Assembly (NCBI GenBank): GCA_963699535.1
Contig: CAVOUJ010000012.1
Location: forward strand, 1 to 64,000
From: VBDM01 sp963699535
GTDB taxonomy: Bacteria > Pseudomonadota > Gammaproteobacteria > Burkholderiales > SG8-39
Length of the DNA stretch: 64,000 nt
Reading direction: 5' to 3'
Shown here in pieces: positions 9,572 to 18,506 of this stretch (the first letter of the stretch is position 1; each line of letters begins with the position of its first letter). A program made the translations under genes and the position numbers. Below the pieces are notes generated by a model. The model saw nothing but the letters and a program-made list of their open reading frames with translations, was not told the origin of the DNA and searched no databases.

Positions 9572-10351
9572 ATGGTGGATCTCCACTGCCACCTTCTTCC
9601 CGGCATCGACGACGGGCCCGGGACCCTGGATCAGGCCCTGGCCCTGGTCGATCACGCCGTCGCCGCCGGGATCACCAAGGCCGTGGTCACACCGCATATC
9701 CTCGCCGGCCAGTACGACAACACGATGGCGGGCATCCGCCAGGCGGCAGAGAGCTTTCGCGCCGAGCTGAACGAGCGGCGGATTCCGCTGGAGATCGGCT
9801 ACGCGGCGGAGGTCCGCATCGGTCCGGATGTCCTGACGCTGGCCGATCGTGGAGAGCTGCCGACCCTCGGCACCGTGGACGGATACGGGATCGTGCTGCT
9901 CGAATTTCCCGACAGCCACATTCTCCCGGGCAGCGCCAGGCTGGTGGCGGCCATGCTCGAAAGAAAGTTGCGGCCGCTGATCGCGCATCCCGAGCGCAAC
10001 AAGGACGTCATGCGCGATGTGGAAAAGATCGCGCCATTCGTGCAAGGCGGCTGCTGGCTTCAGCTCACCGCCGGATCGGTGACCGGCGTCTTCGGCTCCC
10101 GGTGCCGGGAGGTTTCGCGCCAGCTGCTGCAGCGCGGCTGGGTCACGGTGCTCGCCTCGGACGCCCACAACATGGTCGCGCGCGAGCCGGAGCTCGAGCC
10201 GGGCCGCAGGGCGGCAGAGAAAATCGTCGGCGAGCGCGCATCGTGGTTGCTGGTTCGCGACACTCCGGCGCAAATCGCTGCGAACAATCCCGGTCTTCGC
10301 CTCCGGTCCCCTGCGGGCCGAGGCGCTCGCGAATGCATGACGGTCAAATGA
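9572..10351 (+). CDS. PHP-type tyrosine-protein phosphatase, CpsB/CapC family
   Basis: 259 residues, starting MVDLHCHLLPGIDDGP, the metal-binding HxH motif of PHP phosphoesterases. Other metal ligands are seen in TPHI, AHPERN and LASDAHN. CpsB/YwqE-type enzymes use manganese to dephosphorylate the tyrosine cluster of BY-kinases, so this is the probable partner of the kinase directly upstream and together they would set EPS chain length or output. Its stop overlaps the start of the next gene (ATGA at 10348-10351), indicating translational coupling. Confidence 0.85.
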   Translation: MVDLHCHLLPGIDDGPGTLDQALALVDHAVAAGITKAVVTPHILAGQYDNTMAGIRQAAESFRAELNERRIPLEIGYAAEVRIGPDVLTLADRGELPTLGTVDGYGIVLLEFPDSHILPGSARLVAAMLERKLRPLIAHPERNKDVMRDVEKIAPFVQGGCWLQLTAGSVTGVFGSRCREVSRQLLQRGWVTVLASDAHNMVAREPELEPGRRAAEKIVGERASWLLVRDTPAQIAANNPGLRLRSPAGRGARECMTVK

Positions 10352-11052
10352 ACGCGGCGAGCGGACTTTTCGGCCATGGCACCGGGCGACGCGTCTCCTC
10401 GATCGCGTTGATGGTTCTTTTCGCCGCCGCCGCATTTCACGCCGCCCGACTCGGCATCGCCGATGCTTATGAGCGGACGGCAAGCCTCGAAATCGAGCGC
10501 TGGGGAAGCCGTCCGGTGGATCAGCAGAACCTGGCGCGCGTGACCGGCTGGGTGACCCAGAGCCTGCGCTACGCGCCGCATCACCCTTCAGCGCTCGAAG
10601 ACCTGGGGGGACTGCAGCTTCGGCAGATGCACATCGCCACCGACCCGCAGCTCGCGGTGGACCTTGCTCGCGGAGCGTACCTGAATTTCCGCCTCGCCCT
10701 TGTCGAGCGCCCGACGGCGGCGCTGGGCTGGGCGCGCCTTGCCCTGGCGAAGCTCTATCTGGCCGAGCGGGACGAAGAGTTGCTTTCGGCACTGCGACGA
10801 TCTGTCGCATTGGGACCGCGCGATCCTGGAGTACCGGAGCTCGTGCTGCACCTGGGCCTGGCTCTCTGGCCCGAAATCGACCCCGACCTCAAGGCGGAAG
10901 TCATTCGGGCGCTGGACTCGAGCGCTTCGCGCGACGCAGCGGCCGCGTTCGCAATCGGGAAAAGCTACGGCCGGTTCGACCTCATGTGTGATATAAATGC
11001 CTTGAAAACGCTGGCGGGAAATGCCTGCGAACAGGCTCGCAAGGCTGACTGA
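10348..11052 (+). CDS. TPR-like membrane-anchored protein of the EPS operon
   Basis: 234 residues starting at the ATG that overlaps the phosphatase stop. A single hydrophobic segment (residues about 17-33, SSIALMVLFAAAAFHAARLG) is followed by an all-helical region with repeated Ala/Leu patterns (HHPSALEDLGGLQLRQ, PTAALGWARLALAKLYLA, VPELVLHLGLALWP) like tetratricopeptide repeats. I recognise no named family. Position between phosphatase, FecR protein and polymerase suggests a scaffold in the secretion or polymerisation complex (inference). Confidence 0.65.
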   Translation: MNAASGLFGHGTGRRVSSIALMVLFAAAAFHAARLGIADAYERTASLEIERWGSRPVDQQNLARVTGWVTQSLRYAPHHPSALEDLGGLQLRQMHIATDPQLAVDLARGAYLNFRLALVERPTAALGWARLALAKLYLAERDEELLSALRRSVALGPRDPGVPELVLHLGLALWPEIDPDLKAEVIRALDSSASRDAAAAFAIGKSYGRFDLMCDINALKTLAGNACEQARKAD

Positions 11053-11092
11053 AATGACGGGAAGCCACGACGGAAAGCCGAGGAGGACGATT

Positions 11093-12052
11093 ATGAACGC
11101 GATCGAACGTGTGATTTCGCTGTCGCTCGCTGCCCTGGTGCTGATCCCGGGCCCTGTCCTCGGACAGGCGGGCTATGTCCACGAGATCAGCGGGAATGTG
11201 CTGGTGCGAAATGGAAACGGCGCCGTCGCGGTAAAGGCCGGCGACACCTTCGTTCAGGGCACGTCCTTCGAAACCTCGGGTAACGGCCGCGCGGTCATCA
11301 AGTTCGAGGATGGCCAGCTCGCCGCGCTCCTGCCCAACAGCACCCTTCGCATCGACCAGTACACCTACGATCCGCGCAACCCCCGGGTAAGCAGCAGCAA
11401 CATGTCGCTGGACAGAGGGGCGTTGCGTTTTGTGACCGGCGTCATCGGATCGACCAATCAGGAGGCCCTTCGCCTTGCCGCCGGCGTTTTCACGGTGCAT
11501 ATGCGCGGTACCGACGTCACCCTGCTTGCAAATCCGGCGGACAAGGGCACCCAGACGGCTGCGGTCAACCTCGGGGCCGTATTGGTGCAGACGGGGCTCG
11601 GCTCGATCCGTGTCGGTACCGCCCAATTCGCGAGCATGACGTCGGGCCGGGTTCCGAGCCAGCCCGGACCGATCAGCATCGCGCCCGCCGCAGTGCAGGC
11701 CACGATAAATGCCCTGGCCGCGATTTCATTGCCGAACAACACGCCCGTCGTGGTCGCCTCGTCCGCGCGCGCAGCCGCCGCCGCAGCACAGGCCAGGCTT
11801 GCAACCGCCGCCGCGGATTCCAGTCCGGCCGATACGGAGCTGCGCGCCGCGGCCGAAGCCGCACAGGCGGCGGCAGCCCAGGCTGAAAGGGCCGCAACGC
11901 GCCAGGCCGCAGCCGCCTATCAGACAGCGATCCTGGCCGGGTACATTCCGCCGACGCCGCCTGCATTTTCGTCACCGACGCAGCAAGCTGCCGCGCCGAC
12001 GCTCCCGGGGCCGACAGTCCCCCGCCTGGGTTGTACCGGCAGCCCCTGCTGA
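11093..12052 (+). CDS. FecR-domain periplasmic protein
   Basis: 319 residues. The ATG at 11093 has a strong AGGAGGA 6 bases upstream, which decides against the earlier in-frame ATG at 11021. Signal peptide MNAIERVISLSLAALVLIPG ends near GQA. A FecR domain follows (GNVLVRNGNGAVAVKAGDTF, TSFETSGNGRAVIKFEDGQL, then DRGALRFVTG). In other systems this beta-rich domain occurs in sigma regulators and in stand-alone surface or periplasmic proteins. There is no sigma factor nearby and no cytoplasmic part, so a structural or polysaccharide-binding role is more likely. The C-terminal 100 residues are very Ala/Gln-rich and may be helical. A terminator follows. Confidence 0.75.
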   Translation: MNAIERVISLSLAALVLIPGPVLGQAGYVHEISGNVLVRNGNGAVAVKAGDTFVQGTSFETSGNGRAVIKFEDGQLAALLPNSTLRIDQYTYDPRNPRVSSSNMSLDRGALRFVTGVIGSTNQEALRLAAGVFTVHMRGTDVTLLANPADKGTQTAAVNLGAVLVQTGLGSIRVGTAQFASMTSGRVPSQPGPISIAPAAVQATINALAAISLPNNTPVVVASSARAAAAAAQARLATAAADSSPADTELRAAAEAAQAAAAQAERAATRQAAAAYQTAILAGYIPPTPPAFSSPTQQAAAPTLPGPTVPRLGCTGSPC

Positions 12053-12071
12053 ACCGAGAAAGCGAATAGGG

Positions 12072-12101
12072 CCCGGCAAATCGAGCTGCCGGGTTTTTTT
12101 T
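12072..12101 (+). terminator. Rho-independent terminator after the FecR gene
   Basis: Stem CCCGGCA (12072-12078) pairs with TGCCGGG (12087-12093) around an 8-base loop, followed by eight T residues. It closes the preceding export operon. The T-run runs into the only possible start codon of the polymerase gene (TTG 12100). Confidence 0.85.
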
Positions 12102-13503
12102 GGACGCGAATCACCCGGGCGCGAGCCCGACCCGGTACCTCTTCGCAGCCTACCTGGCGCTGCTCGTCCTCGCCCCGATTCCCCTGGGCAGCAACCGCCC
12201 CTGGGCCTGGGCGCTCCTCGAGCTTTGGGTATTCATCCTGGCGATAGCCTGGCTGTTCGGGTATTTGCGCGGGAAGCATCAGGGCAACACCGTGTTCATC
12301 AAGTCCTGGCCGATGCTCGCCTGCGGTGCCGTCTGGGTCGGCTATGTCTGGTTTCAGCTCGTTCCGCTGCCGCTCGAGGTGCTGAGCCGGCTTTCCCCGC
12401 AGGCGGCGCACTGGCATGCGCTCGCCGCCGGCCCGGCCGGCCTCGACGCCGCCCCGCTCACGCTCGATCGGCACGGCACGCTGCACGGCGCGCTCAAGAG
12501 CACCGCGTACCTCGCGTTCTTCGGCTTGAGCCTGCTGCTCCTCGACCGGCGCGAACGCGTCGCGGCCGCAGCCTTTGCGCTGGTCGTGTCGGGCTTCGCC
12601 CAGGCGATGTTCGGAGGGCTTTCCGCGCTCACGGGCTCGCTCGGCGAGTCCGCGCACGGCACCTTCGTGAACCGCAATCACTACGCGGCGTATCTCGTCA
12701 TGTGCCTCTCGGTCGGAATCGGCGTCCTGATCGCCAGTCTCACCGGCGCGGTGTCGAGGACATGGAAGCAGTTTCTCCGAAACATCGTCGCCTTGATCCT
12801 CAGCCCCAGAATGCTCCTGCGGCTCGCCCTGGTCGTGATGGTCATAGCGCTGGTGCTCACCCGGTCGCGCATGGGCAACATGTCGTTCTTTGCGAGCCTG
12901 CTCGCCGCCGGCGCGATCGGTCTCGCGCTTTCGAAGCGGGCGACCCGCTCGATGGTGGTGCTGATCGTGAGCCTCATCGTCATCGACATCTTCATCGTCG
13001 GGACCTACTTCGGCGTGGAGCGGGTGGTCGAGAGGATCGAGCAGACGCGCCTGGAGACGGAGGATCGCGATGAAATCGCCCACTCCGCGCTGAACCTGTG
13101 GCGGGACTATCCCGTCTTCGGCGCCGGGCTGGGATCGTTCCACGCGGTCATCCCCCGCTACTGGGGCGAAATCCCCGGCGCGCCCTACACCCATGCGCAC
13201 AACGACTATCTGCAATTCGCCGGCGAGGTGGGCGTGATAGGCGTGGCGCTACTCGGCGCGATGCTGCTCGCGTCGCTCCTCGCCGCGCTGCGCGCGCAAC
13301 AGGTCCGGACCGATCCGCTGATGCGGGGAATATCCTTCGGCTCGTTGATGGGGATCATCGCCCTGATGATCCACAGCGCGGTGGACTTCAACCTGCAGAT
13401 CCCGGCGATCGCGTTGACGTTGATGCTCGTCCTGGCGCTCGCCTGGATCTCGCTGCACCACGACCGGGCCGATACCCCGGCCGAGCGTTCGGCCGATTCG
13501 TGA
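12100..13503 (+). CDS. O-antigen ligase / polymerase (Wzy_C family) membrane protein
   Basis: 467 residues with about ten hydrophobic segments, the first being YLFAAYLALLVLAPIPLGSN. The periplasmic loop has NRNHYAAYLVM and, in the Wzy_C region, LNLWRDYPVFGAGLGSFHAV with THAHNDYLQFAGEVG, matching O-antigen ligase/polymerase enzymes that link or extend undecaprenyl-bound glycans. Likely polymerase of this EPS. The start is uncertain: the only in-frame candidate after the upstream stop at 12067 is TTG 12100, which lies in the terminator T-run and has no ribosome binding site. The reading frame itself is clear from about 12130. Confidence 0.8.
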   Translation: MDANHPGASPTRYLFAAYLALLVLAPIPLGSNRPWAWALLELWVFILAIAWLFGYLRGKHQGNTVFIKSWPMLACGAVWVGYVWFQLVPLPLEVLSRLSPQAAHWHALAAGPAGLDAAPLTLDRHGTLHGALKSTAYLAFFGLSLLLLDRRERVAAAAFALVVSGFAQAMFGGLSALTGSLGESAHGTFVNRNHYAAYLVMCLSVGIGVLIASLTGAVSRTWKQFLRNIVALILSPRMLLRLALVVMVIALVLTRSRMGNMSFFASLLAAGAIGLALSKRATRSMVVLIVSLIVIDIFIVGTYFGVERVVERIEQTRLETEDRDEIAHSALNLWRDYPVFGAGLGSFHAVIPRYWGEIPGAPYTHAHNDYLQFAGEVGVIGVALLGAMLLASLLAALRAQQVRTDPLMRGISFGSLMGIIALMIHSAVDFNLQIPAIALTLMLVLALAWISLHHDRADTPAERSADS

Positions 13504-13515
13504 TCGGGAGCCGGG

Positions 13516-15633
13516 TCAGTCGTTCTGCCCGAATTTGGCGATGTCCTCGGGCAAGGCATCCCTCGACGCGACCTTCTCCTTGCCCTGCACCATCACGCGA
13601 ATCTGCTCGACCACGTCGGGATTCGCAAGCGTGGTGACATCACCCACGTCCTTCCGGTTCGATATCGAAGCCAGCACGCGGCGCATGATCTTGCCGGAGC
13701 GCGTCTTGGGCATGTCGGGCACGATATACACGTTTCTCGGTCGCGCGATCTTGCCGATCAGGTCTTCATTCGCCTTGATCACGCCCCTGATGATCTCCTC
13801 GCTGGCCTGAAGCCCCGGCTTGAGCGCGATGTAGATCTCGGGCACGCGCCCTTTCAGTTCGTCCGCGACCGGTATCGCCGCGGCCTCGGCGACCTCGGCC
13901 ACCGTCATGCAGGCGGACTCGATCTCCTTCGTGCCCAGGCGATGGCCGGCGACATTGATCACGTCGTCGATGCGACCCAGGATGCGGAAGTAGCCGTCCG
14001 CAGCCTGCATCGCGCCGTCGCCAGCCAGATAGGGCCAATCGCGCCAGTCCTTGCTCTTGCGGTTCTTGCAGTAGCGCGCGTAGTACTGACTCACGAACCG
14101 GTCGGGATCGCCCCAGATGGTCTGCATGATTCCGGGCCACGGGTTGCGGATGCAGATGTTGCCCGCGCGGCCCGAGCCGGCGGGGACCTCCTTGCTGTTT
14201 TCGTCGTAGATGACCGGGTGGATGCCCGGCACTCCCGGCCCCGCGCTGCCAGGCTTCATCGGATCGATGCCGGGCACCGTGCTGCAGAGAAAGCCGCCGT
14301 TCTCGGTCTGCCACCATGTGTCCACGATGACGGCTTCCCCCTTGCCGACTTCGTGGTAGTACCAGCGCCACGCCTCGGGCTCGATCGGTTCGCCGACCGT
14401 CGTCATGTGCTTGAAGTGGTAGTTGTACTTCCTCGGCTCTTCGGGTCCCTGCTTGCGCAGCATGCGGATCGAGGTCGGGGCGGTGTGGAAGATATTCACG
14501 CCCAGCTGCTCGGCGATTCTCCACGGGCGCCCCGCGTCGGGATGAGTGGGAACGCCTTCGTAGACGACGCTCGTCGCCGCGACGGCGAGTGGACCGTAGA
14601 CGATATAGGAATGCCCGGTGATCCAGCCGATATCGGCCAGGCACCAATAGGTGTCGGTCGGGTGGATGTCCTGAATGTACTTCGAGGTGCCGGCGACGTA
14701 GGCGAGATAGCCGCCGGTGCGGTGCTGGCATCCTTTCGGTTTGCCGGTGCTGCCGCTCGTGTACATCAGGAACAGCGGCGCTTCGGAGTCCATCGGCACC
14801 GGATCGACGCGCTTGCGTTGGTATTTTTTCAGGACTTCGTTGACGAAGAAATCGCGTCCCTTGACCATCGGCGTCGGCGAGCTGGTCTTGCCGGGGTAAC
14901 GCTGCCAGATGAGGACCTTGTCCACGTCCTGCCCTAACTCTTTCGCCGTCTGCACCGCGATATCGGCGTTCACCTTATGATCACCGAGCTTTCCGGCGCG
15001 CCAGTAGGCGTCCATCGAGATGAGGATGTGGCTGCCCGAGTCCTGGATGCGCGCGCCGCACGCCTGGCCGGAGAAGCCGCCGAATACCTGCGAGTGGATC
15101 ACGCCCAGCCGCGCGCAGGCGAGCATCGTGATGGGCAGCTCGAGCGTCATCGGCAGGTGCAGGGTGACGCGGTCGCCCGCCTTCAGTCCGCAAAAGTCGC
15201 GCAGCAGCGCCGCCATCTCGTTCACCCGCACGTGGAGCTCCTGATACGTCAGCGCGATCGTCGGTTCATCTTCGGGCTCGGGGACGAAGATGAGCGCCGC
15301 CTTGTTGCGATACTGCGCGAGGTGGCGGTCCACGCAGTTGTAGCTCGCGTTGATCTTGCCGCCCGTGAACCACTTCCAGAAGGGCGGGTTGCTCGTGTCG
15401 AGGACCGTGCGATACGGCTCGGACCAGGTCAGCATGTCCGCGTATTCCTTGAAGCAGTTGGGAAAGCGGCTCAGACCGAATCGCTTGCGAATATCCTTGT
15501 CCTTCATGTTCGCCTGCCTGGCGAACGCCTTCGGCGGCCGGAAATACTCTTCTTCCTTCCAATGCACCGCGATCTGCGCTTCGCTGAACTCGGTGTTTTC
15601 TTTCGCTTTGGTTTTCTTTGTCGCAGCGACCAT
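13516..15633 (-). CDS. Acetyl-CoA synthetase-like AMP-forming acyl-CoA ligase
   Basis: 705 residues, somewhat longer than E. coli Acs (652). The P-loop is YTSGSTGKPKGCQH. The adenylation core has WWQTENGGF and the hinge region GRIDDVINVAGHRLGTKEIE. The C-terminal PKTRSGKIMRR carries the lysine that in Acs is acetylated to switch activity off. Reaction: acetate (or a short acid), ATP and CoA to acyl-CoA, AMP and PPi. It starts at ATG 15633 with AGAGGAGG about 9 bases upstream. An N-terminal stretch rich in Lys/Ala/Glu precedes the core. It lies 27 bases downstream of sppA on the same strand and may be co-transcribed. Propionate is an alternative substrate. Confidence 0.85.
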   Translation of the reverse strand: MVAATKKTKAKENTEFSEAQIAVHWKEEEYFRPPKAFARQANMKDKDIRKRFGLSRFPNCFKEYADMLTWSEPYRTVLDTSNPPFWKWFTGGKINASYNCVDRHLAQYRNKAALIFVPEPEDEPTIALTYQELHVRVNEMAALLRDFCGLKAGDRVTLHLPMTLELPITMLACARLGVIHSQVFGGFSGQACGARIQDSGSHILISMDAYWRAGKLGDHKVNADIAVQTAKELGQDVDKVLIWQRYPGKTSSPTPMVKGRDFFVNEVLKKYQRKRVDPVPMDSEAPLFLMYTSGSTGKPKGCQHRTGGYLAYVAGTSKYIQDIHPTDTYWCLADIGWITGHSYIVYGPLAVAATSVVYEGVPTHPDAGRPWRIAEQLGVNIFHTAPTSIRMLRKQGPEEPRKYNYHFKHMTTVGEPIEPEAWRWYYHEVGKGEAVIVDTWWQTENGGFLCSTVPGIDPMKPGSAGPGVPGIHPVIYDENSKEVPAGSGRAGNICIRNPWPGIMQTIWGDPDRFVSQYYARYCKNRKSKDWRDWPYLAGDGAMQAADGYFRILGRIDDVINVAGHRLGTKEIESACMTVAEVAEAAAIPVADELKGRVPEIYIALKPGLQASEEIIRGVIKANEDLIGKIARPRNVYIVPDMPKTRSGKIMRRVLASISNRKDVGDVTTLANPDVVEQIRVMVQGKEKVASRDALPEDIAKFGQND

Positions 15634-15660
15634 CGGGCAAACCTCCTCTGACGTTTTCTC

Positions 15661-16599
15661 TTAACGAACGTTGAACTGACCCTGCGTGAGCACGCTGGCG
15701 AGCGTGCCGGCCATCGCGGCGCCGAAGCGCTTGGCGATACGCTCGGTGAAGTCCTGCTTCTTCGTGTAGTCGAAAATGTCCTCGGCCTTGATCACTTCGC
15801 GCGCGACGAAATCGATGCTGCCAAAGCCGTCCGAGAGCCCCAGCTCGACGCTTCTCGCCCCCGTCCACAAAAGGCCGGAGAAAATCTCCGGACTCTCCTT
15901 GAGACGCTTGCCGCGCCCTTTCCTCACGACGTCGATGAACTGCTTGTGGATATCGTCGAGCATCGACTGGGCATGCTTCTTCTGCCCTTCGTCAACGGGA
16001 GAAAACGGATCGAGAAACGCCTTGTTCTCGCCCGCAGAGAGCGCGCGCCGCTCCACGCCGAGCTTCTCCATGGTGCCGGTGAAACCCCACCCGTCCATGA
16101 TCACGCCGATCGAGCCGACGATGCTCGCCTTGTCGACGTAGATCTTGTCTGCGGCGGCGGCGATGTAGTAACCGCCCGAGGCGCAGATGTCCTCGACCAC
16201 CGCGTACATGGGGATGTTCGGGTAGAGGCCTCGCAGCCGCCGGATCTCGTCGTAGATGATCCCGGCCTGCACCGGGCTCCCGCCCGGGGAGTTGATGCGC
16301 AGGATCACGCCCTGCGTGTTCTTGTTCTTGAATGCGTTCTGGAGCGCCTCCGTGACGCGGTCGGCGCTGGCATCGCTCTTGGGATCGATGACGCCCACGA
16401 CGTCGACGAGCGCGGTATGCCTGCTCGCGGTCAGACCGTCGCCGCCCTTCCAGTCGAGCGCGATCAACAGGAGCAGGGTGAGGTAGGCGAAACCGAGGAA
16501 CTTGAAGAATATTCCCCAGCGCCGCGAGCGGCGCCGCTCCTTGAGCGCGGCCGCCGCCAGTTCTTCGATCGCTTCGCGTTCCCAGTTACCTTCGGCCAT
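15661..16599 (-). CDS. sppA: Signal peptide peptidase SppA (S49 family)
   Basis: 312 residues from ATG 16599, which has GAAGG about 9 bases upstream; a GTG 9 bases earlier is the alternative. One N-terminal membrane segment (FKFLGFAYLTLLLLIALDW) anchors the enzyme. The catalytic serine is in DICASGGYYIA and the general-base lysine in YVDKASIVGSIGV, as in short-form S49 peptidases that degrade cleaved signal peptides in the inner membrane. RINSPGGSPVQAG is the substrate loop. It overlaps the Rieske gene by 14 bases and belongs to the rluC-HAD-Rieske-sppA operon. Confidence 0.88.
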   Translation of the reverse strand: MAEGNWEREAIEELAAAALKERRRSRRWGIFFKFLGFAYLTLLLLIALDWKGGDGLTASRHTALVDVVGVIDPKSDASADRVTEALQNAFKNKNTQGVILRINSPGGSPVQAGIIYDEIRRLRGLYPNIPMYAVVEDICASGGYYIAAAADKIYVDKASIVGSIGVIMDGWGFTGTMEKLGVERRALSAGENKAFLDPFSPVDEGQKKHAQSMLDDIHKQFIDVVRKGRGKRLKESPEIFSGLLWTGARSVELGLSDGFGSIDFVAREVIKAEDIFDYTKKQDFTERIAKRFGAAMAGTLASVLTQGQFNVR

Positions 16600-16948
16600 G
16601 CCGATCACCCTTCACGATAATGCTGCCGTCTCGCTCATCGACCGGGATTGAAACGAGCCCCTCCTTGAAGCAGGGGCCGCGGAGACACTTTCCCGTGTCG
16701 GGCGCATAAGTCGCGCCGTGCGTCGAGCATATCAAATGCAAGCCCCATGAATCAAAGAACTTCCCGGGTTTCCAGTCGAGTTCCATGGGCATGTGCGCGC
16801 AGCGGTTGAGGTAGGCGTAGACCCGGCCGCGGTAGCGCACCGCGAACGCCGGCTCGGGCCGGCCCTCCACCAGGACCTCGAAGCGCACCGCGTCGCCCGA
16901 ATCGACCAGATCCCCGCTCGAGCAAATCACGCGTTCTGCGCCAGCCAT
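16586..16948 (-). CDS. Rieske [2Fe-2S] protein
   Basis: 120 residues, a single Rieske domain. Cluster ligands are in NRCAHMPMEL (CxH) and LICSTHGATY (CxxH), with the usual GKCLRGPC loop after. Stand-alone small Rieske proteins serve as electron carriers for oxygenases, but this one sits in a conserved operon with rluC, a HAD phosphatase and sppA, and no oxygenase is near. The partner is unknown. It overlaps the HAD gene by 22 bases and sppA by 14 bases. Confidence 0.85.
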   Translation of the reverse strand: MAGAERVICSSGDLVDSGDAVRFEVLVEGRPEPAFAVRYRGRVYAYLNRCAHMPMELDWKPGKFFDSWGLHLICSTHGATYAPDTGKCLRGPCFKEGLVSIPVDERDGSIIVKGDRHGRR

Positions 16949-17577
16949 CGTGTCAATTCGGCGATGTCATCCACGCACGCAAGCGGATCCAGAGCCGCCA
17001 GGTCGTGCCGGGGATGAGCGCCGTAGCTCACGCCGACCGCCGCCACTCCTGCGCTTGCCGCCATCTTGAGGTCGTGCACGGTGTCCCCGATCATGAGCGT
17101 TCTGCGCTCTTCCACGCCGAACTCTTCCATGAGTTCGCAAAGCATATCAGGCGCCGGCTTGGGCGCGCATTCGTCGGCGCAGCGCGAGGAGGCGAACAAG
17201 GGCGAGAGACCGGTGTTTTCCAGGGCACGACCGAGGCCTGCCCGGCTCTTCCCGGTCGCGATGGCGAGGATATGGCCGCGTTCCCTGAGAGCGCCGAGCA
17301 TCGCCTCGGCGCCCGGGAAAAGCGCGATGTCCGGGTCCCGGGCCAGGAAATGCTTGCGGTAGCATTCGGCCACCCGGCCGTATTCCGCCGGAGGCAAGCC
17401 GGGAATCGCGTAGGACAGCGCATCCCGCAAGCCGAGGCCTATGACGTGGCTCGCGCGCGCTTCGTCCGGTACCGGAAGCCCGAGGTCGCGGCAGGCGGCC
17501 TGGATGCAGGCCACGATCGTCCCGGCAGAGTCGATCAGCGTTCCGTCCCAGTCGAAAACCAGCAGCTCGTAACGCAT
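16927..17577 (-). CDS. HAD-superfamily hydrolase, phosphoglycolate-phosphatase-like
   Basis: 216 residues. Motif I is VFDWDGTLIDS with the two catalytic aspartates, motif II IATGKS, motif III lysine in CAPKPAPDM and motif IV MIGDTVHDLKMA. A helical cap follows motif I (residues about 15-80), as in Gph/PGP-type enzymes. Substrate not determinable from sequence; phosphoglycolate or pyrophosphate are typical. Its ATG overlaps the rluC stop (TGATG), so the two are translationally coupled. Confidence 0.85.
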   Translation of the reverse strand: MRYELLVFDWDGTLIDSAGTIVACIQAACRDLGLPVPDEARASHVIGLGLRDALSYAIPGLPPAEYGRVAECYRKHFLARDPDIALFPGAEAMLGALRERGHILAIATGKSRAGLGRALENTGLSPLFASSRCADECAPKPAPDMLCELMEEFGVEERRTLMIGDTVHDLKMAASAGVAAVGVSYGAHPRHDLAALDPLACVDDIAELTRWLAQNA

Positions 17578-18506
17578 CAGGCCGGGAGGGAATCCAGGAA
17601 GCGCGCGAGCGGCTCAGGCAAGGGCGCGAGGAGTTTTGTCTTGTGACCCGACAGGGGATGGGTGAATTCCAGCTCGGAGGCATGCAGGAACATGCGCTTA
17701 AGACCGACCTTCGACAAGGACCGATTGAGTTCGAAGTCGCCGTACTTGTCGTCTCCGGCGACAGGGAAGCCGAGATGGGCGAGCTGCACGCGAATCTGAT
17801 GGGTCCGGCCCGTCAGGAGTTCCGCCGAAAGCAGCGAATATTCGCGAAATCCCCGCTCCTTGCCGAACACGGTCTGCGATTCGCTGCCCTCGCGGTGCAC
17901 ACTGACCCGGCGCTCGCCGGTTCGGGTCACGGTTTTCCTGAGCGGCAGGCTGATGTGGCGCGTGCCGTCCGTCCACCGCCCTTTCACCAGCGCGAGGTAG
18001 CGTTTGCGGATCCGGCCTTCGCGCAGCGCCGCATGCAGCGCCGTCAGCGCCGAACGCTTCTTGGCGAGGATCAGCAGGCCCGAGGTCTCGCGATCGAGCC
18101 GATGCACGAGTTCAAGAAATTTCGTTTCGGGACGTGCAGCGCGAAGCTGCTCGATGATCCCGAAGCTCACCCCGCTTCCGCCGTGGACTGCGATTCCGGA
18201 AGGTTTGTCTATGACCAGGAGCGCGTCGTCCTCGAAGACCACCGGCAGCCGTTGCGTGGGCGCCGGTGCAGCCTTCAGCGGGCGCTCCGCCGTGCGCATC
18301 GGCGGGATGCGCACGCGGTCGCCAGACCGCAGTCGATAGGTCGCGTCGACGCGCCGGCTGTTGATTCTCACCTCCCCGGTGCGAAGAATCCGGTAGATGT
18401 GGCTGCGCGGGACCCCCTTGCAGACGCGCAGGAGGAAGTTATCGACGCGCTGGCCCTCGCTTCCGCTGTCGACTTCGACCGCAGAAACGTTGCTTAAAGC
18501 CTTCAT
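17577..18506 (-). CDS. rluC: 23S rRNA pseudouridine synthase RluC
   Basis: 309 residues. An N-terminal S4 RNA-binding domain (VDNFLLRVCKGVPRSHIYRI, about residues 20-75) is followed by the RluA-type catalytic domain with the nucleophilic aspartate in ELVHRLDRETSGLLI and with GRTHQIRVQLAHLGFPVAGD. RluC modifies three uridines of 23S rRNA. Assignment to RluC rather than RluD rests on its position divergent from rne, as in many proteobacteria. It heads the rluC-HAD-Rieske-sppA operon. Confidence 0.9.
   Translation of the reverse strand: MKALSNVSAVEVDSGSEGQRVDNFLLRVCKGVPRSHIYRILRTGEVRINSRRVDATYRLRSGDRVRIPPMRTAERPLKAAPAPTQRLPVVFEDDALLVIDKPSGIAVHGGSGVSFGIIEQLRAARPETKFLELVHRLDRETSGLLILAKKRSALTALHAALREGRIRKRYLALVKGRWTDGTRHISLPLRKTVTRTGERRVSVHREGSESQTVFGKERGFREYSLLSAELLTGRTHQIRVQLAHLGFPVAGDDKYGDFELNRSLSKVGLKRMFLHASELEFTHPLSGHKTKLLAPLPEPLARFLDSLPA

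Noticed and set aside
9023..10810. 595-codon open frame on the minus strand opposite kinase end, phosphatase and TPR genes
   Set aside because: Low-complexity Arg/Ala/Gly composition and no family features; explained by codon bias of the plus-strand genes.
7327..11052. A single 1241-codon frame covering kinase, phosphatase region and TPR protein
   Set aside because: It follows the wrong frame after the extra base near 9065. Kinase tail and phosphatase have full family motifs in other frames, so three separate genes are annotated.
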